Shown here: in pieces, positions 34,159 through 42,085 of the stretch
Layout of the letters: the number at the start of each line of letters is the position of its first letter
Position numbering within the stretch: the stretch's first letter is position 1
DNA from: Allobosea sp. BH3
GTDB taxonomy: Bacteria; Pseudomonadota; Alphaproteobacteria; Rhizobiales; Beijerinckiaceae
Assembly (NCBI RefSeq): GCF_025499465.1
Contig: NZ_JAIMCA010000001.1
Span: forward strand, 434,001-498,000
Reading direction: 5' to 3'
Length of the DNA: 64,000 nt
Notes under the pieces: generated by a model
What the model saw: only the letters and a program-made list of their open reading frames with translations
Database searches by the model: none
Told to the model about the DNA's origin: nothing
Program-made: the position numbers and the translations under genes

Positions 34159-35835
34159 ATGGCAAGCCCGCGGAGGGCTTTGCACCAGAAGCGGGCGGAT
34201 GTCTTGACGGAATGGGATGTCATCATCGTCGGCGCGGGATCGGCCGGCTGCGTACTGGCCGGGCAACTCGCCGAGGCGGGAAGCGGCTCGATCCTGGTGA
34301 TCGAGGCCGGGCCGCGCGATCGCAGCCCGTGGATCCATCTGCCGATCGGCTACGGAAAGACCTTCTATCATCCTCGCCTGAACTGGATGTATCGGACGAC
34401 GGCTCAGAGCGAGCTCGACGGCCGGGAAATCTACCAGCCGCGCGGCAAGGTGGTCGGCGGTTCGAGCTCGATCAATGCGATGGTGTATGCGCGCGGCCAG
34501 CAGGAGGACTTCGACGAATGGGAGCGGCTCGGCAATCCGGGCTGGGGCTGGGCGGAGGTGCTCGCAGCCTACCGCCGCATGGAGGATCATGCGCTCGGAA
34601 CCTCTCCCTGGCACGGCGCAGGCGGCCCGCTCCACGTCACCGACATTGAGGCCCAGGCCCATCCGCTGACGGCCCTTTTCGTGAAAGCCGCGGGAGAGGC
34701 GGGGCTCGCCTTCAACCCCGATCTGAACGGGGCGACCAGCGCCGGCGCGGGCTACTACCAGATCACCACGCGCGGCGGCCGGCGCGAATCCTCGGCACGG
34801 GCCTTCCTGCATCCGGCCCGCCGGCGCGGGCGCGTCAAGCTGGAAACCGAAGCACTCGTCACGCGTATCCTGTTCGAAGGACGCCGCGCTGTCGGCCTCG
34901 AGGTCCGGCGCGGCGGCGAAACCCTGCTTTACCGGGCACGCCGGGAGATCGTCCTGGCCGGTGGCGCCTTCAACACGCCACAGCTTCTTCAGCTCTCGGG
35001 CATCGGCCCGGCCAATTTGCTGACGCGCCATGGCATCACGCCGCTGCAAGACCTGCCGGCCGTCGGCCGCAACCTGCAGGACCATCTCTGCTATGATCAT
35101 GTCTACCGCTCGAAGCTGCCGAGCCTGAACGGCGCGCTGCTCTCCTGGCCGGGCCGCATCGGGATGGCGCTGAACTACCTGCTGGGCCGGCGCGGGCCGC
35201 TGTCGCTCAGCGTCAACCAGGGCGGTGGCTTCTTCCGCACCCGGCCGGAGCTCCCACGCCCGGACATGCAGCTCTATTTCTCGCCGTTGAGCTATGAACG
35301 CGCCCTCCCGGGCGTGCGCGCGCTGATGAAGCCCGACCCCTTTGCCGGCTTCAGCCTCAGCGTCTCACCATGCCGGCCGCTGAGCCGCGGCCATGTCGCG
35401 ATCCGCTCGCCCGATCCCCACGCGCCGCCGGAGATCTCGCCGAACTACCTGGCCGAGCCGGAGGATGTCCGCGTGCTCATGGCTGGCGCGCGCTTCCTGC
35501 ACCGCCTGGCCGCGACACCGACATTCGCATCCCTGATCGAAGCCGAAATCCGACCCGGCCCGGACGCTGTCGACGAGGAGCGGCACCTCACCGCCATCCG
35601 CCAGAACGCCTATTCGGTCTTCCACCCTTGCGGAACCTGCCGGATGGGGCCCGATCCGCGTAGTGCGGTGGTCGACGCCCGTCTTCGCGTCCACGGTATC
35701 GAGAACCTGCGCATAGCGGACGCCTCGATCTTCCCGACGATCCCGTCGGGGAACATCAATGCTCCGGCCATGATGGTGGGGCAGCGCGCAGCCGAACTGA
35801 TGCGGGACTCAACCCGGGAAGCATCCGCTTCCTGA
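34159..35835 (+). CDS. GMC family FAD-dependent oxidoreductase (choline-dehydrogenase like)
   Basis: A 558-residue flavoenzyme. VIIVGAGSAGCVLAGQLAEAG near residue 22 binds ADP of FAD, RGKVVGGSSSINAMVYARG is GMC signature 1 and GAFNTPQLLQLSGIGP signature 2. The catalytic pair is His in VFHPCGTCRMGP and Asn in IPSGNINAPAMM. The family oxidises alcohols such as choline, and this member would give an aldehyde for the dehydrogenase in the divergent operon. The start is uncertain: ATG 34159 is seven bases after mocR, but TTG 34204 is nearer to the flavin fold. BetA itself is not claimed because betaine genes are absent. Confidence 0.92.
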   Translation: MASPRRALHQKRADVLTEWDVIIVGAGSAGCVLAGQLAEAGSGSILVIEAGPRDRSPWIHLPIGYGKTFYHPRLNWMYRTTAQSELDGREIYQPRGKVVGGSSSINAMVYARGQQEDFDEWERLGNPGWGWAEVLAAYRRMEDHALGTSPWHGAGGPLHVTDIEAQAHPLTALFVKAAGEAGLAFNPDLNGATSAGAGYYQITTRGGRRESSARAFLHPARRRGRVKLETEALVTRILFEGRRAVGLEVRRGGETLLYRARREIVLAGGAFNTPQLLQLSGIGPANLLTRHGITPLQDLPAVGRNLQDHLCYDHVYRSKLPSLNGALLSWPGRIGMALNYLLGRRGPLSLSVNQGGGFFRTRPELPRPDMQLYFSPLSYERALPGVRALMKPDPFAGFSLSVSPCRPLSRGHVAIRSPDPHAPPEISPNYLAEPEDVRVLMAGARFLHRLAATPTFASLIEAEIRPGPDAVDEERHLTAIRQNAYSVFHPCGTCRMGPDPRSAVVDARLRVHGIENLRIADASIFPTIPSGNINAPAMMVGQRAAELMRDSTREASAS

Positions 35836-36188
35836 CGTCCAGTGAGGATCCGCAGCGGCGCGGCATGAGCAGCATGCCCCGAACTCACGGCCCACCGACT
35901 GGCTCTACCTCGGAATAGCCGCGAAGCCATCGCCCGCCCTCGCACCAGCGACAACCTTGCCGCCTACCCCTGCCGCAATGGCCATCGACGCATCTCAACC
36001 GAAATCGCAGGCGGCAAAGCCGGGCCGCCCAGCGCTTAAACTGGCCACTTGAACAGTAGAAGCGCCCAAGGATATGTTTCAGGCAGTTCCCTTTCCCGGC
36101 TCTGGAGAATGGTGCCGGGAATGTAACGAAGTTGGATCGTTAGCCTGATCGGAAGTGTGTGTGGTTCTGACGGCGCAGGGTGGTCGAG
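35836..36188. other. intergenic region, no gene seen
   Basis: About 350 bases between the GMC gene and the L,D-transpeptidase gene. No ORF with a ribosome site, no tRNA and no strong hairpin were seen. The part nearest 36189 must hold the transpeptidase promoter; I cannot point to its -35 and -10 boxes with confidence. Confidence 0.5.
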
Positions 36189-36698
36189 ATGCAATATGGT
36201 CCGGCGTTTGTGTTGACGATATTGTTGGCGGCCCCGCTGGCTGCAACTCCCGCGAGCGCCAGAGAGATCGTTTCTTATACGGGCAAGGAAGAACCAGGAT
36301 CGATCGTGATCCGGACGAAGGACCGGCGGCTATACTTGGTTCTGGAGGATCGGACCGCCATTCGCTATCGGGTCGCGGTCGGCCGGTCATCGAAGCAGTG
36401 GCTCGGAACCGTTCAGATCGAAGGCAAGCACGTTGAGCCGGCCTGGTCCCCGCCCGAGGAAATCAAGCTGGACAACCCGAAGCTTCCGGACGTGATACCC
36501 GGCGGCTCCCCGCGAAACCCCATGGGCGCGCGCGCGATGACGCTTTCCGGCGGCGGGCAATACGCGATCCATGGCACGAACAGACCGGAATCGATCGGAA
36601 CCTTCGCGTCCTACGGCTGCTTTCGCATGCTGAACGAGGACATCATCGATCTGTTCGGGCGCGTCTCGGTCGGAACACCGGTCATCGTGCTTCGATAA
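36189..36698 (+). CDS. L,D-transpeptidase (YkuD domain), exported
   Basis: ATG 36189 is preferred over GTG 36180 because AGGGTGG sits at the right distance. The 169-residue protein has a Sec signal (hydrophobic to ATPASA, cleavage near residue 24). The YkuD domain covers about 37-169: SIVIRTKDRRLYLVLED, YRVAVGR, NPMGARAMTL, and the active site HGTNRP (His128) and ASYGCFRM (Cys144). It links meso-diaminopimelate residues in peptidoglycan or attaches proteins to it. NPMG rather than the more usual NPLG is a mild variation. It is monocistronic and convergent with the next gene. Confidence 0.94.
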   Translation: MQYGPAFVLTILLAAPLAATPASAREIVSYTGKEEPGSIVIRTKDRRLYLVLEDRTAIRYRVAVGRSSKQWLGTVQIEGKHVEPAWSPPEEIKLDNPKLPDVIPGGSPRNPMGARAMTLSGGGQYAIHGTNRPESIGTFASYGCFRMLNEDIIDLFGRVSVGTPVIVLR

Positions 36699-36744
36699 GC
36701 GGTCGCGATGCGCCCTTTGAGGGCGTCGCTACGGTGCGAGCGGC

Positions 36745-37422
36745 TCAGTCGTCCGTATGCGACGAGAAATCCACATCATAGGCCCTGCCGGCATTGATGG
36801 CGCGAAGGCTTGATATGTAATCAGCCGGATATTGCACCGTATCGGTCGGCGCCCTCATGCCCATATATCTGGCTACTTCGCCAACCCAGCGATTGCAGTT
36901 GTTCAGAACCGCATGCCACATCGTGGGCGTGCGTTGTTTACGCTTGATGAAAGCGGAAACACGCCGGTACTGGGCCTCGTCCAGCAACACACGGAAGCGA
37001 TTGGAAATATACTGGTCTTCCATGTCGCCATCGCTGGGCCCGGTCTCTGCCGGAACTGGCACGACGTGCCCGACCGACCAGAGCTGAGGCCCATCGCCGG
37101 CAGGATGCAGTCCGGCGACCTGGTCAGCCGTGACCTGCCCGACCTCGCCCCTTGCGTTGAGGCGGCCATGCACCAGGAACGTGTGACCGTAGCTCAGAGC
37201 GTAGCGCGAGCGGAACTCGACAAAATATTGCGGCCGTTCGCGGGAGTAATGAAGCGGCCTTGCTGTGGCGGACGCTCGCGTCGATGAATGGGGCTGATAA
37301 CCGGTATCGGGACCGACGGGATCGCGCGCGAGGACCGAACTATGCCCGAATGTCAGGAGCATGCCGGTCAGGCCGAAACCCAGGATCCAAGAGCGCATCG
37401 GAGGGTTTATCACAAACCGCAT
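36745..37422 (-). CDS. exported protein with a possible permuted papain-like fold
   Basis: The start at 37422 has GGGAGG upstream and gives 225 residues with a hydrophobic N-terminal segment (WILGFGLTGMLLTFG) ending near VLARD. YGHTFLVHGRLNARGEVGQ supplies a His in the first half, and WHAVLNNCNRWVGEVARYMG supplies a Cys in the second. A His-before-Cys order with an NC motif at a helix start recalls LRAT-like circularly permuted papain folds, but this is an inference. It would act in the periplasm as a peptidase or amidase, or be inactive. It faces the L,D-transpeptidase gene. Confidence 0.75.
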   Translation of the reverse strand: MRFVINPPMRSWILGFGLTGMLLTFGHSSVLARDPVGPDTGYQPHSSTRASATARPLHYSRERPQYFVEFRSRYALSYGHTFLVHGRLNARGEVGQVTADQVAGLHPAGDGPQLWSVGHVVPVPAETGPSDGDMEDQYISNRFRVLLDEAQYRRVSAFIKRKQRTPTMWHAVLNNCNRWVGEVARYMGMRAPTDTVQYPADYISSLRAINAGRAYDVDFSSHTDD

Positions 37423-37500
37423 CTTAGGCCTCCCGATCAAACCTCGACGGTCAGATTGCAGAGGTCCACAATCCGAGCGTCGTATCTGCAAGTCTCGGTG

Positions 37501-37530
37501 AGAAAGCGGTCGAGTAATCGACCGCTTTCT
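37501..37530. terminator. intrinsic-type hairpin, 13-bp perfect stem
   Basis: AGAAAGCGGTCGA and TCGACCGCTTTCT pair over the loop GTAA, followed on the plus strand by TTATT. It lies 12 bases beyond the stop of the leftward lipoprotein gene and upstream of the papain-like gene, so it probably ends the lipoprotein transcript. Confidence 0.65.
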
Positions 37531-37542
37531 TTATTGGCGATA

Positions 37543-37668
37543 CTAACCCTTGGTTACGATGGGCGCAGCAACGGGAGGCGGAGCTTTGCCCTTCCCCTTG
37601 CCGATGGACGCGCACCCGCCGACGCCAATGAGTGCAACAGATACGGCCAACACTACGATCTTTTTCAT
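37543..37668 (-). CDS. small lipoprotein, 41 residues
   Basis: ATG 37668 follows GAGGGCGAACC. The product has Lys-Lys at residues 2-3, a hydrophobic run and a lipobox at GVGGC (Cys19), so it should be lipidated and exported. The mature part is only 23 residues: a Gly-Lys repeat (GKGKGK) and a Pro/Ala tail. It may sit in the outer membrane like entericidin-type peptides. A strong hairpin follows at 37501-37530, which supports a separate transcript. The longer frame to 37791 lacks a start that fits a signal peptide. Confidence 0.7.
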   Translation of the reverse strand: MKKIVVLAVSVALIGVGGCASIGKGKGKAPPPVAAPIVTKG

Positions 37669-37917
37669 CGGTTCGCCCTCGGTTGAACAAGCCCATTTTA
37701 AGGTCAGCGCAATCTTGATCCTAGTGCAATTGCGCCACACCGTGCCGATCAATTTTCTATGAAGACCGTCGACTGGCACAATGTCGATCATCTCAGATGC
37801 GATGTGTCATTTCAATCGACAAAAGGCCCTTTGGTTCCATCCTTGCGAGTTATGGTTGCCGAACAAAATGAACACGACCTGGGCAGCGAGCCCGGCGGCT
37901 TTTACCTTTCTGCTTCG

Positions 37918-38520
37918 TCAGCGCGGGGAAAGAACTTTACCCACGCGCGGGATAACGCGGCCAGTTCGGTCGATGTAGTCTCGGTATTGGTCTCCGAACG
38001 CCTCGCTCATAAGCTTTTCTTCTTCCCCGACACGAAAGAAATAAAGCGTCCCGAATCCGATGAGACCTGCAGGCCCCGCAATCCAGTTTGGAAGAAGCAG
38101 GGCTTGCGCTATGGCCCAAAGCCAGAAGGCCGAATACATCGGATGGCGCACATAGGTGTATATACCGCTCGTCACCAGCTTGTGGCTCTCGCGCAGATCC
38201 AATGAAACAGACCAATTCCGACCCAGAGCCCGATGGGTCAGGTAAAACAGGAGCAATGCCGCTGCTGCGACGACGGCCCCGGCCCAGGCCAGCGACGGCT
38301 GAAACGTGTACTTTGCGAATCGCGGAAAGCCGAATGCCACATAGGCGAACGGCAGTATTCCCAGGCCCGTCAGGGAAATACTCAGCAGGACACGTTCCCT
38401 GATACCGCGCGCCGACCGGGAAACAGGCGTTCGACGCGCTCTCCGCTCATGCGGAATGCGGATCACGTACCAGCCGATCGCTAGAATCACATAGATCGCC
38501 TTCGCGATAGCAGGAGTCAT
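37918..38520 (-). CDS. membrane methyltransferase of the ICMT/PEMT family
   Basis: A 200-residue protein with about five membrane segments. The family C-terminal motif is present: LVTSGIYTYVRHPMYSAFWLWAIAQALLLPNW (cited in part as GIYTYVRHPMYSA), with the S-adenosylmethionine-contacting RHP, followed by EEEKLMSEAFGDQYRDYIDR. Enzymes of this family methylate isoprenylcysteine, phospholipid headgroups or other membrane-bound acceptors; the bacterial substrates are mostly unknown. ATG 38520 overlaps the upstream hydrolase stop by four bases, so the two likely act on the same lipid-like substrate. Confidence 0.88.
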   Translation of the reverse strand: MTPAIAKAIYVILAIGWYVIRIPHERRARRTPVSRSARGIRERVLLSISLTGLGILPFAYVAFGFPRFAKYTFQPSLAWAGAVVAAAALLLFYLTHRALGRNWSVSLDLRESHKLVTSGIYTYVRHPMYSAFWLWAIAQALLLPNWIAGPAGLIGFGTLYFFRVGEEEKLMSEAFGDQYRDYIDRTGRVIPRVGKVLSPR

Positions 38521-39752
38521 GGCTTCGCCGCTCCGACGGCCCTGTAGCCTTCCGGGGTACCCGCCTGATCGAGCAACTGCCCCTCTGCTCCGAACAAATC
38601 CATAGCCCCTCTCTCGGACCGCGCGCTGTGTTCCGCGGAAATCGGCCCGCAGGTCGCCATGAAGTAGTCATACGGAGCGCGGCGATCGTTCCCCCGTACG
38701 AACTGACAGTGCATCTTGTACCAGTTCCTGCGGATTCGCGGATAGCGCTCCGGGGCGATCATCCGCCGAATGCTGACATTGCGAACGAGCGGTGATTCGG
38801 CAGGTGGCAGGCCCAGATGCGGCAACAGCTCGGCACCGTAGAAATTCATCACGTCGGAACGGGCCCTGTAGTCCACCCAGAGCACCTTTGGATTCGCGCT
38901 GACACGCTCGATTGCGGCACGAAACCCGCGAGCGGCGCGATGCAGACCGATCTTGAGAATGGAAGAGCCCACCGAAAGGAATACGAGCTTGCGCCCTGCC
39001 CCGCGTGGCTGCGCAGCGAGCTCCATGGCGCGATCGATCAGGTCGATGGCAAGCACCGCCCCCAGACTGTGGCCGACGACCAGGATCTCGTCCGCGCTTC
39101 CCATCCGGCCATCGTCTGCGACAGCGGCGGCAACACGCTGCAGGCGATCGCTCAAGGCATCATTGCCGCGCCGGATATATTCGCGCGCGAAAATCCAGTC
39201 CTCCAGCAAGAAGCCGAGATACACCCAGCGATCAGCGGCATACAACAACGGCAACGCCGTGATGAAGAATGCCACGACGGCCGCAATGGCGCTTCCAGCC
39301 AATTTCAGAATCAAAATGGCGGATCCGACCGATACGGCAACGATCGAGAACAGCATCAGGAAGGGGTAGATAAAGAACATGGCATAGCGCCAGCTGGTGC
39401 GCAGATAAGCCGCGAAAGCTCCTGAAATCAGAAAATCGAAAAATGCGACCAGGCCAAGTCCCAGGCGGCTCCATGCGGAGCGCACGCCCGAGTCGAGGAT
39501 CACGTCGTCCCACCGAACGAGATGCATCTCGGTTTCGGTCCGCCAATTGGGGCCCGAGGCCGACACATGCCATGTCGCGAGATCACGATCGACGGTGAGT
39601 TCGGAAACTGACGTGCGCACACCCCAGGCGCGTTCAAAACGTCGCAACTCTCTGGCAAAACGTTCGAACACCGCCGATGGCGGCGCCGGATCGTAACCGG
39701 CGATATGAAACACGCGACGTCTGAGCACTCGAGTTTCGGTCATTCCTGTCAT
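38517..39752 (-). CDS. membrane-associated alpha/beta-hydrolase-like protein
   Basis: The 411-residue protein starts with VFHIAGYDPAPP, then has two or three hydrophobic segments between about residues 97 and 182. The nucleophile elbow GHSLG is at 227-231 (Ser229), preceded by the strand DEILVV. VLWVDYRARSDVMNFYG near 290 may hold the acidic residue and MHCQFVRGNDRR near 350 a His. This fits a lipase/esterase fold with an inserted membrane hairpin before the active site. I know no characterised homologue. It is translationally coupled to the ICMT-type methyltransferase. Confidence 0.72.
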   Translation of the reverse strand: MTGMTETRVLRRRVFHIAGYDPAPPSAVFERFARELRRFERAWGVRTSVSELTVDRDLATWHVSASGPNWRTETEMHLVRWDDVILDSGVRSAWSRLGLGLVAFFDFLISGAFAAYLRTSWRYAMFFIYPFLMLFSIVAVSVGSAILILKLAGSAIAAVVAFFITALPLLYAADRWVYLGFLLEDWIFAREYIRRGNDALSDRLQRVAAAVADDGRMGSADEILVVGHSLGAVLAIDLIDRAMELAAQPRGAGRKLVFLSVGSSILKIGLHRAARGFRAAIERVSANPKVLWVDYRARSDVMNFYGAELLPHLGLPPAESPLVRNVSIRRMIAPERYPRIRRNWYKMHCQFVRGNDRRAPYDYFMATCGPISAEHSARSERGAMDLFGAEGQLLDQAGTPEGYRAVGAAKP

Positions 39753-40192
39753 CTCGCCAGCCCCATGGATGTCTGGCTCAGTCCTTGTCTGAGGCGGGGA
39801 TCATCCCTTGGAATGCAAAGCTATAGCTCATCGCGCAACCGATGGGCCCGAGGGCTCAGGCTCGCTCGACGAAGAAAGTCATCACATCAGATCTTTGACC
39901 AAGGCGCCGGCTCATATCTTCTTGTGTAGGCAACGTCACGCTTGGCATTGAGGCCAACCCGATAGTGATCCGGTTCGCGGGGTCCGGGCCAGCGCAATTT
40001 GAGCCCTTCCCCAATTTTGTAGCTGCCCTGTCGACCGGATCCCACCTGCTGTCGACGCGATCTGGAGCCAGCCACGACAATTCGGTGGGGCCAGAGAAAC
40101 GCAGGCGCTTCATCGGCTTGTCATCGGGGCCGGTCTTCCTGCAATGCTCAGGTCGCGAGCCTCGCTTCGGGGCCATTGCGAGGTCCACGACT
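39753..40192. other. mostly noncoding spacer with one possible small gene
   Basis: 440 bases separate the hydrolase gene from the phosphonate operon, which are divergent. The only candidate is an 85-codon leftward frame at 39856-40113. I saw no hairpin terminator or tRNA. The operon promoter must lie near 40113-40190. Confidence 0.4.
39856..40113 (-). CDS. possible small hydrophilic protein, 85 residues
   Basis: The frame from ATG 40113 reads MKRLRFSGPTELSWLAP, WDPVDRAATKLGKG, then ITIGLASMPS and MSRRLGQRSDVMTFFVERA. The composition (Trp, acidic and basic residues in a balanced mix, no poly-Arg/Ala runs) looks more like a protein than most antisense frames. There is no clear ribosome site and the third-position G+C is only moderate. 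It would be divergent from the SDR gene at 40193. It may be spurious. Confidence 0.35.
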   Translation of the reverse strand: MKRLRFSGPTELSWLAPDRVDSRWDPVDRAATKLGKGSNCAGPDPANRITIGLASMPSVTLPTQEDMSRRLGQRSDVMTFFVERA

Positions 40193-40942
40193 ATGACGAA
40201 GACGGTCCTGATCTCCGGCGCCACCGCCGGCTTCGGAGCTGCCATGGCACGACGCTTCGCGTCGGCGGGCTGGCGCGTCGTCGGCACCGGCCGCCGCGCC
40301 GAGCGGCTGGCCGAGCTGAAGACCGAGCTGGGTGACCTCTTCGAGCCCGCCGCTTTCGACATCACGGACGAGGCGGCGATGACGGCAGCGCTGGACGCAC
40401 TGCCGGCACAGTTCAGGGCCGTCGACGTGCTCGTCAACAATGCCGGCCTCGCGCTGGGCACCAAGCCCGCGCCGCAGACCAACCTCTCCGACTGGCAAAC
40501 GATGATCGACACCAACGTGTCCGGGCTGGTGACGCTGACTCATCACCTCCTGCCGGGGCTGATCGAGCGCAAGGGCGCCATCGTCAATATCGCCTCGGTC
40601 GCATCGAACTGGCCCTATGCCGGCGGCAACGTCTACGGCGCCACCAAGGCCTTCGTGCAGCAATTCTCGCTCGGCCTGCGCTCGGACCTGCACGGCAAGG
40701 GCGTGCGCGTCACCTCGATCGAGCCCGGCCTCTGCGAGAGCGAATTCACGCTGGTGCGCACGGGCGGCGACCAGGCCGCCTATGACAACCTCTACAAGGG
40801 CGCCAATGCGCTGCAGCCGCAGGATATCGCCGACACGATCTTCTGGGTCGCGACGCTGCCGCCGCACATCAACATCAACAGCCTCGAACTGATGCCGGTG
40901 AGCCAGTCCTTTGCCGGCTTCCAAGTCCACCGCGAGGCGTGA
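40193..40942 (+). CDS. SDR family oxidoreductase (YdfG-like) in a phosphonate operon
   Basis: The start at 40193 puts TKTVLISGATAGFG at the N-terminus, with GAGGTCC upstream; the frame extends back to 39965 but that part looks non-coding. The 249-residue protein has GATAGFG, NNAGLA, the Ser in NIASVASNWPYAGG and YGATK. It resembles YdfG 3-hydroxy-acid/malonic-semialdehyde dehydrogenases. PhnX next door makes acetaldehyde, and the FAD enzyme may make a short aldehyde, so a role in reducing or oxidising a C2-C3 carbonyl or hydroxyphosphonate is plausible. The stop overlaps the next start by one base. Confidence 0.88.
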   Translation: MTKTVLISGATAGFGAAMARRFASAGWRVVGTGRRAERLAELKTELGDLFEPAAFDITDEAAMTAALDALPAQFRAVDVLVNNAGLALGTKPAPQTNLSDWQTMIDTNVSGLVTLTHHLLPGLIERKGAIVNIASVASNWPYAGGNVYGATKAFVQQFSLGLRSDLHGKGVRVTSIEPGLCESEFTLVRTGGDQAAYDNLYKGANALQPQDIADTIFWVATLPPHININSLELMPVSQSFAGFQVHREA

Positions 40943-42066
40943 TGGCAGCCTACGATCTCGCCATCGTCGGCGCCGGTATCCTCGGCCTGGGTCACGCGCT
41001 TGCAGCAGCGCGGCGCGGCAAGCGCATCGTCGTGATCGACCGCGACGCCCAGGCCAATGGCGCGTCCGTCCGCAATTTCGGATTCGTGACCGTGACGGGC
41101 CAGGGCGCAGGCGATTGCTGGGAGCTGGCACGGCGCGCCCGCGATGTCTGGAAGGAGATCGCAGGGCCGGCGGGAATCGACATCCTCCAACGAGGGCTCG
41201 TGCTCGCCGCCCGTCTGCCGGAGTCGGAGGCGGTGATCGACGCCTTCCTGAAGACAGGGATGGGCGAAGGCTGCGAGAAGCTGACCGCCGCACAGGCGCA
41301 ACGCTTCGTGCCCTGCCTCAAGGCCGAGGCGGCGCCCGTCGCGCTCTACTCGCCGCATGAGGTCAGGGTCGAGTCACGCAGCGCCGTGCCGCTGGTCGCG
41401 CGCTATCTCGCCGAGCAGCACGACGTCGTCTTCCGCCGCTCGACCAGCGTCGTCGCCGTCGAGGCGCCACGGCTGATCACGGCGGATGGCGAGGTCATCG
41501 AAGCTGAAGCCGTCATCATCTGCCCGGGCGATGATTACACCAGCCTCTTCCCCGAGCGCATCGCCGCCTATGGCGTGACCCGCTGCAAGCTGCAGATGCT
41601 GCGCGTCACCCCGGCCCAGCCGATACCATTCCAGACTGCCGTGATGTCCGATCTCGGCCTCGGGCGTTATCTCGGTTACTCCGAATTGCCGGAGGCCACG
41701 CCGCTGAAGCGCCGGCTCGATGTCGAGATGGCGGCGGAGCGCGAGAACGGCATCCACCTCATCGTCACCCAGTCTGCGGACGGCTCGCTCGTCGTCGGCG
41801 ACAGCCACCATTATGCGACGACACCCGATCCCTTCGGCGCGCAAGAGGTCGACGAACTCATCCTCCGCGAGCTCGACGCGGTGCTGGATCTGCCGGGCCG
41901 GACGGTCAGCGAGCGTTGGATTGGCACCTATGCCTCTGCCTATGGGCGCTGGCGGTTCACGGACAAGCCGTCGGATTCGGTGCGGATCGTCATCGTCACC
42001 GCCGGCTGCGGCGCCTCGACCGCCTTCGGCATCGGCGAGGAAACCATCGACGAACTCTACGGATGA
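40942..42066 (+). CDS. TIGR03364-type FAD-dependent oxidoreductase of phosphonate catabolism
   Basis: ATG 40942 is used (a GTG precedes it at 40939). The 374-residue DAO-fold protein begins with YDLAIVGAGILGLGHALAAARRG, continues with ASVRNFGFVTVTGQG, and ends IVTAGCGASTAFGIGEETIDELYG. The SVRNFGF segment and the place directly before a phosphonoacetaldehyde hydrolase mark the TIGR03364 group. Members (called PbfD in recent work, as I recall) oxidise 2-aminoethylphosphonate or its N-methyl derivative to phosphonoacetaldehyde with oxygen. That would bypass the PhnW transaminase, which is absent here. The gap to phnX is 19 bases. Confidence 0.88.
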   Translation: MAAYDLAIVGAGILGLGHALAAARRGKRIVVIDRDAQANGASVRNFGFVTVTGQGAGDCWELARRARDVWKEIAGPAGIDILQRGLVLAARLPESEAVIDAFLKTGMGEGCEKLTAAQAQRFVPCLKAEAAPVALYSPHEVRVESRSAVPLVARYLAEQHDVVFRRSTSVVAVEAPRLITADGEVIEAEAVIICPGDDYTSLFPERIAAYGVTRCKLQMLRVTPAQPIPFQTAVMSDLGLGRYLGYSELPEATPLKRRLDVEMAAERENGIHLIVTQSADGSLVVGDSHHYATTPDPFGAQEVDELILRELDAVLDLPGRTVSERWIGTYASAYGRWRFTDKPSDSVRIVIVTAGCGASTAFGIGEETIDELYG

Positions 42067-42085
42067 GCGACAGGGAAAACGGGCG

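Noticed and set aside
39965..40192. N-terminal extension of the SDR in the phosphonate operon.
   Set aside because: The added 76 residues have no family match, and the dinucleotide-binding motif sits at the normal place from ATG 40193.
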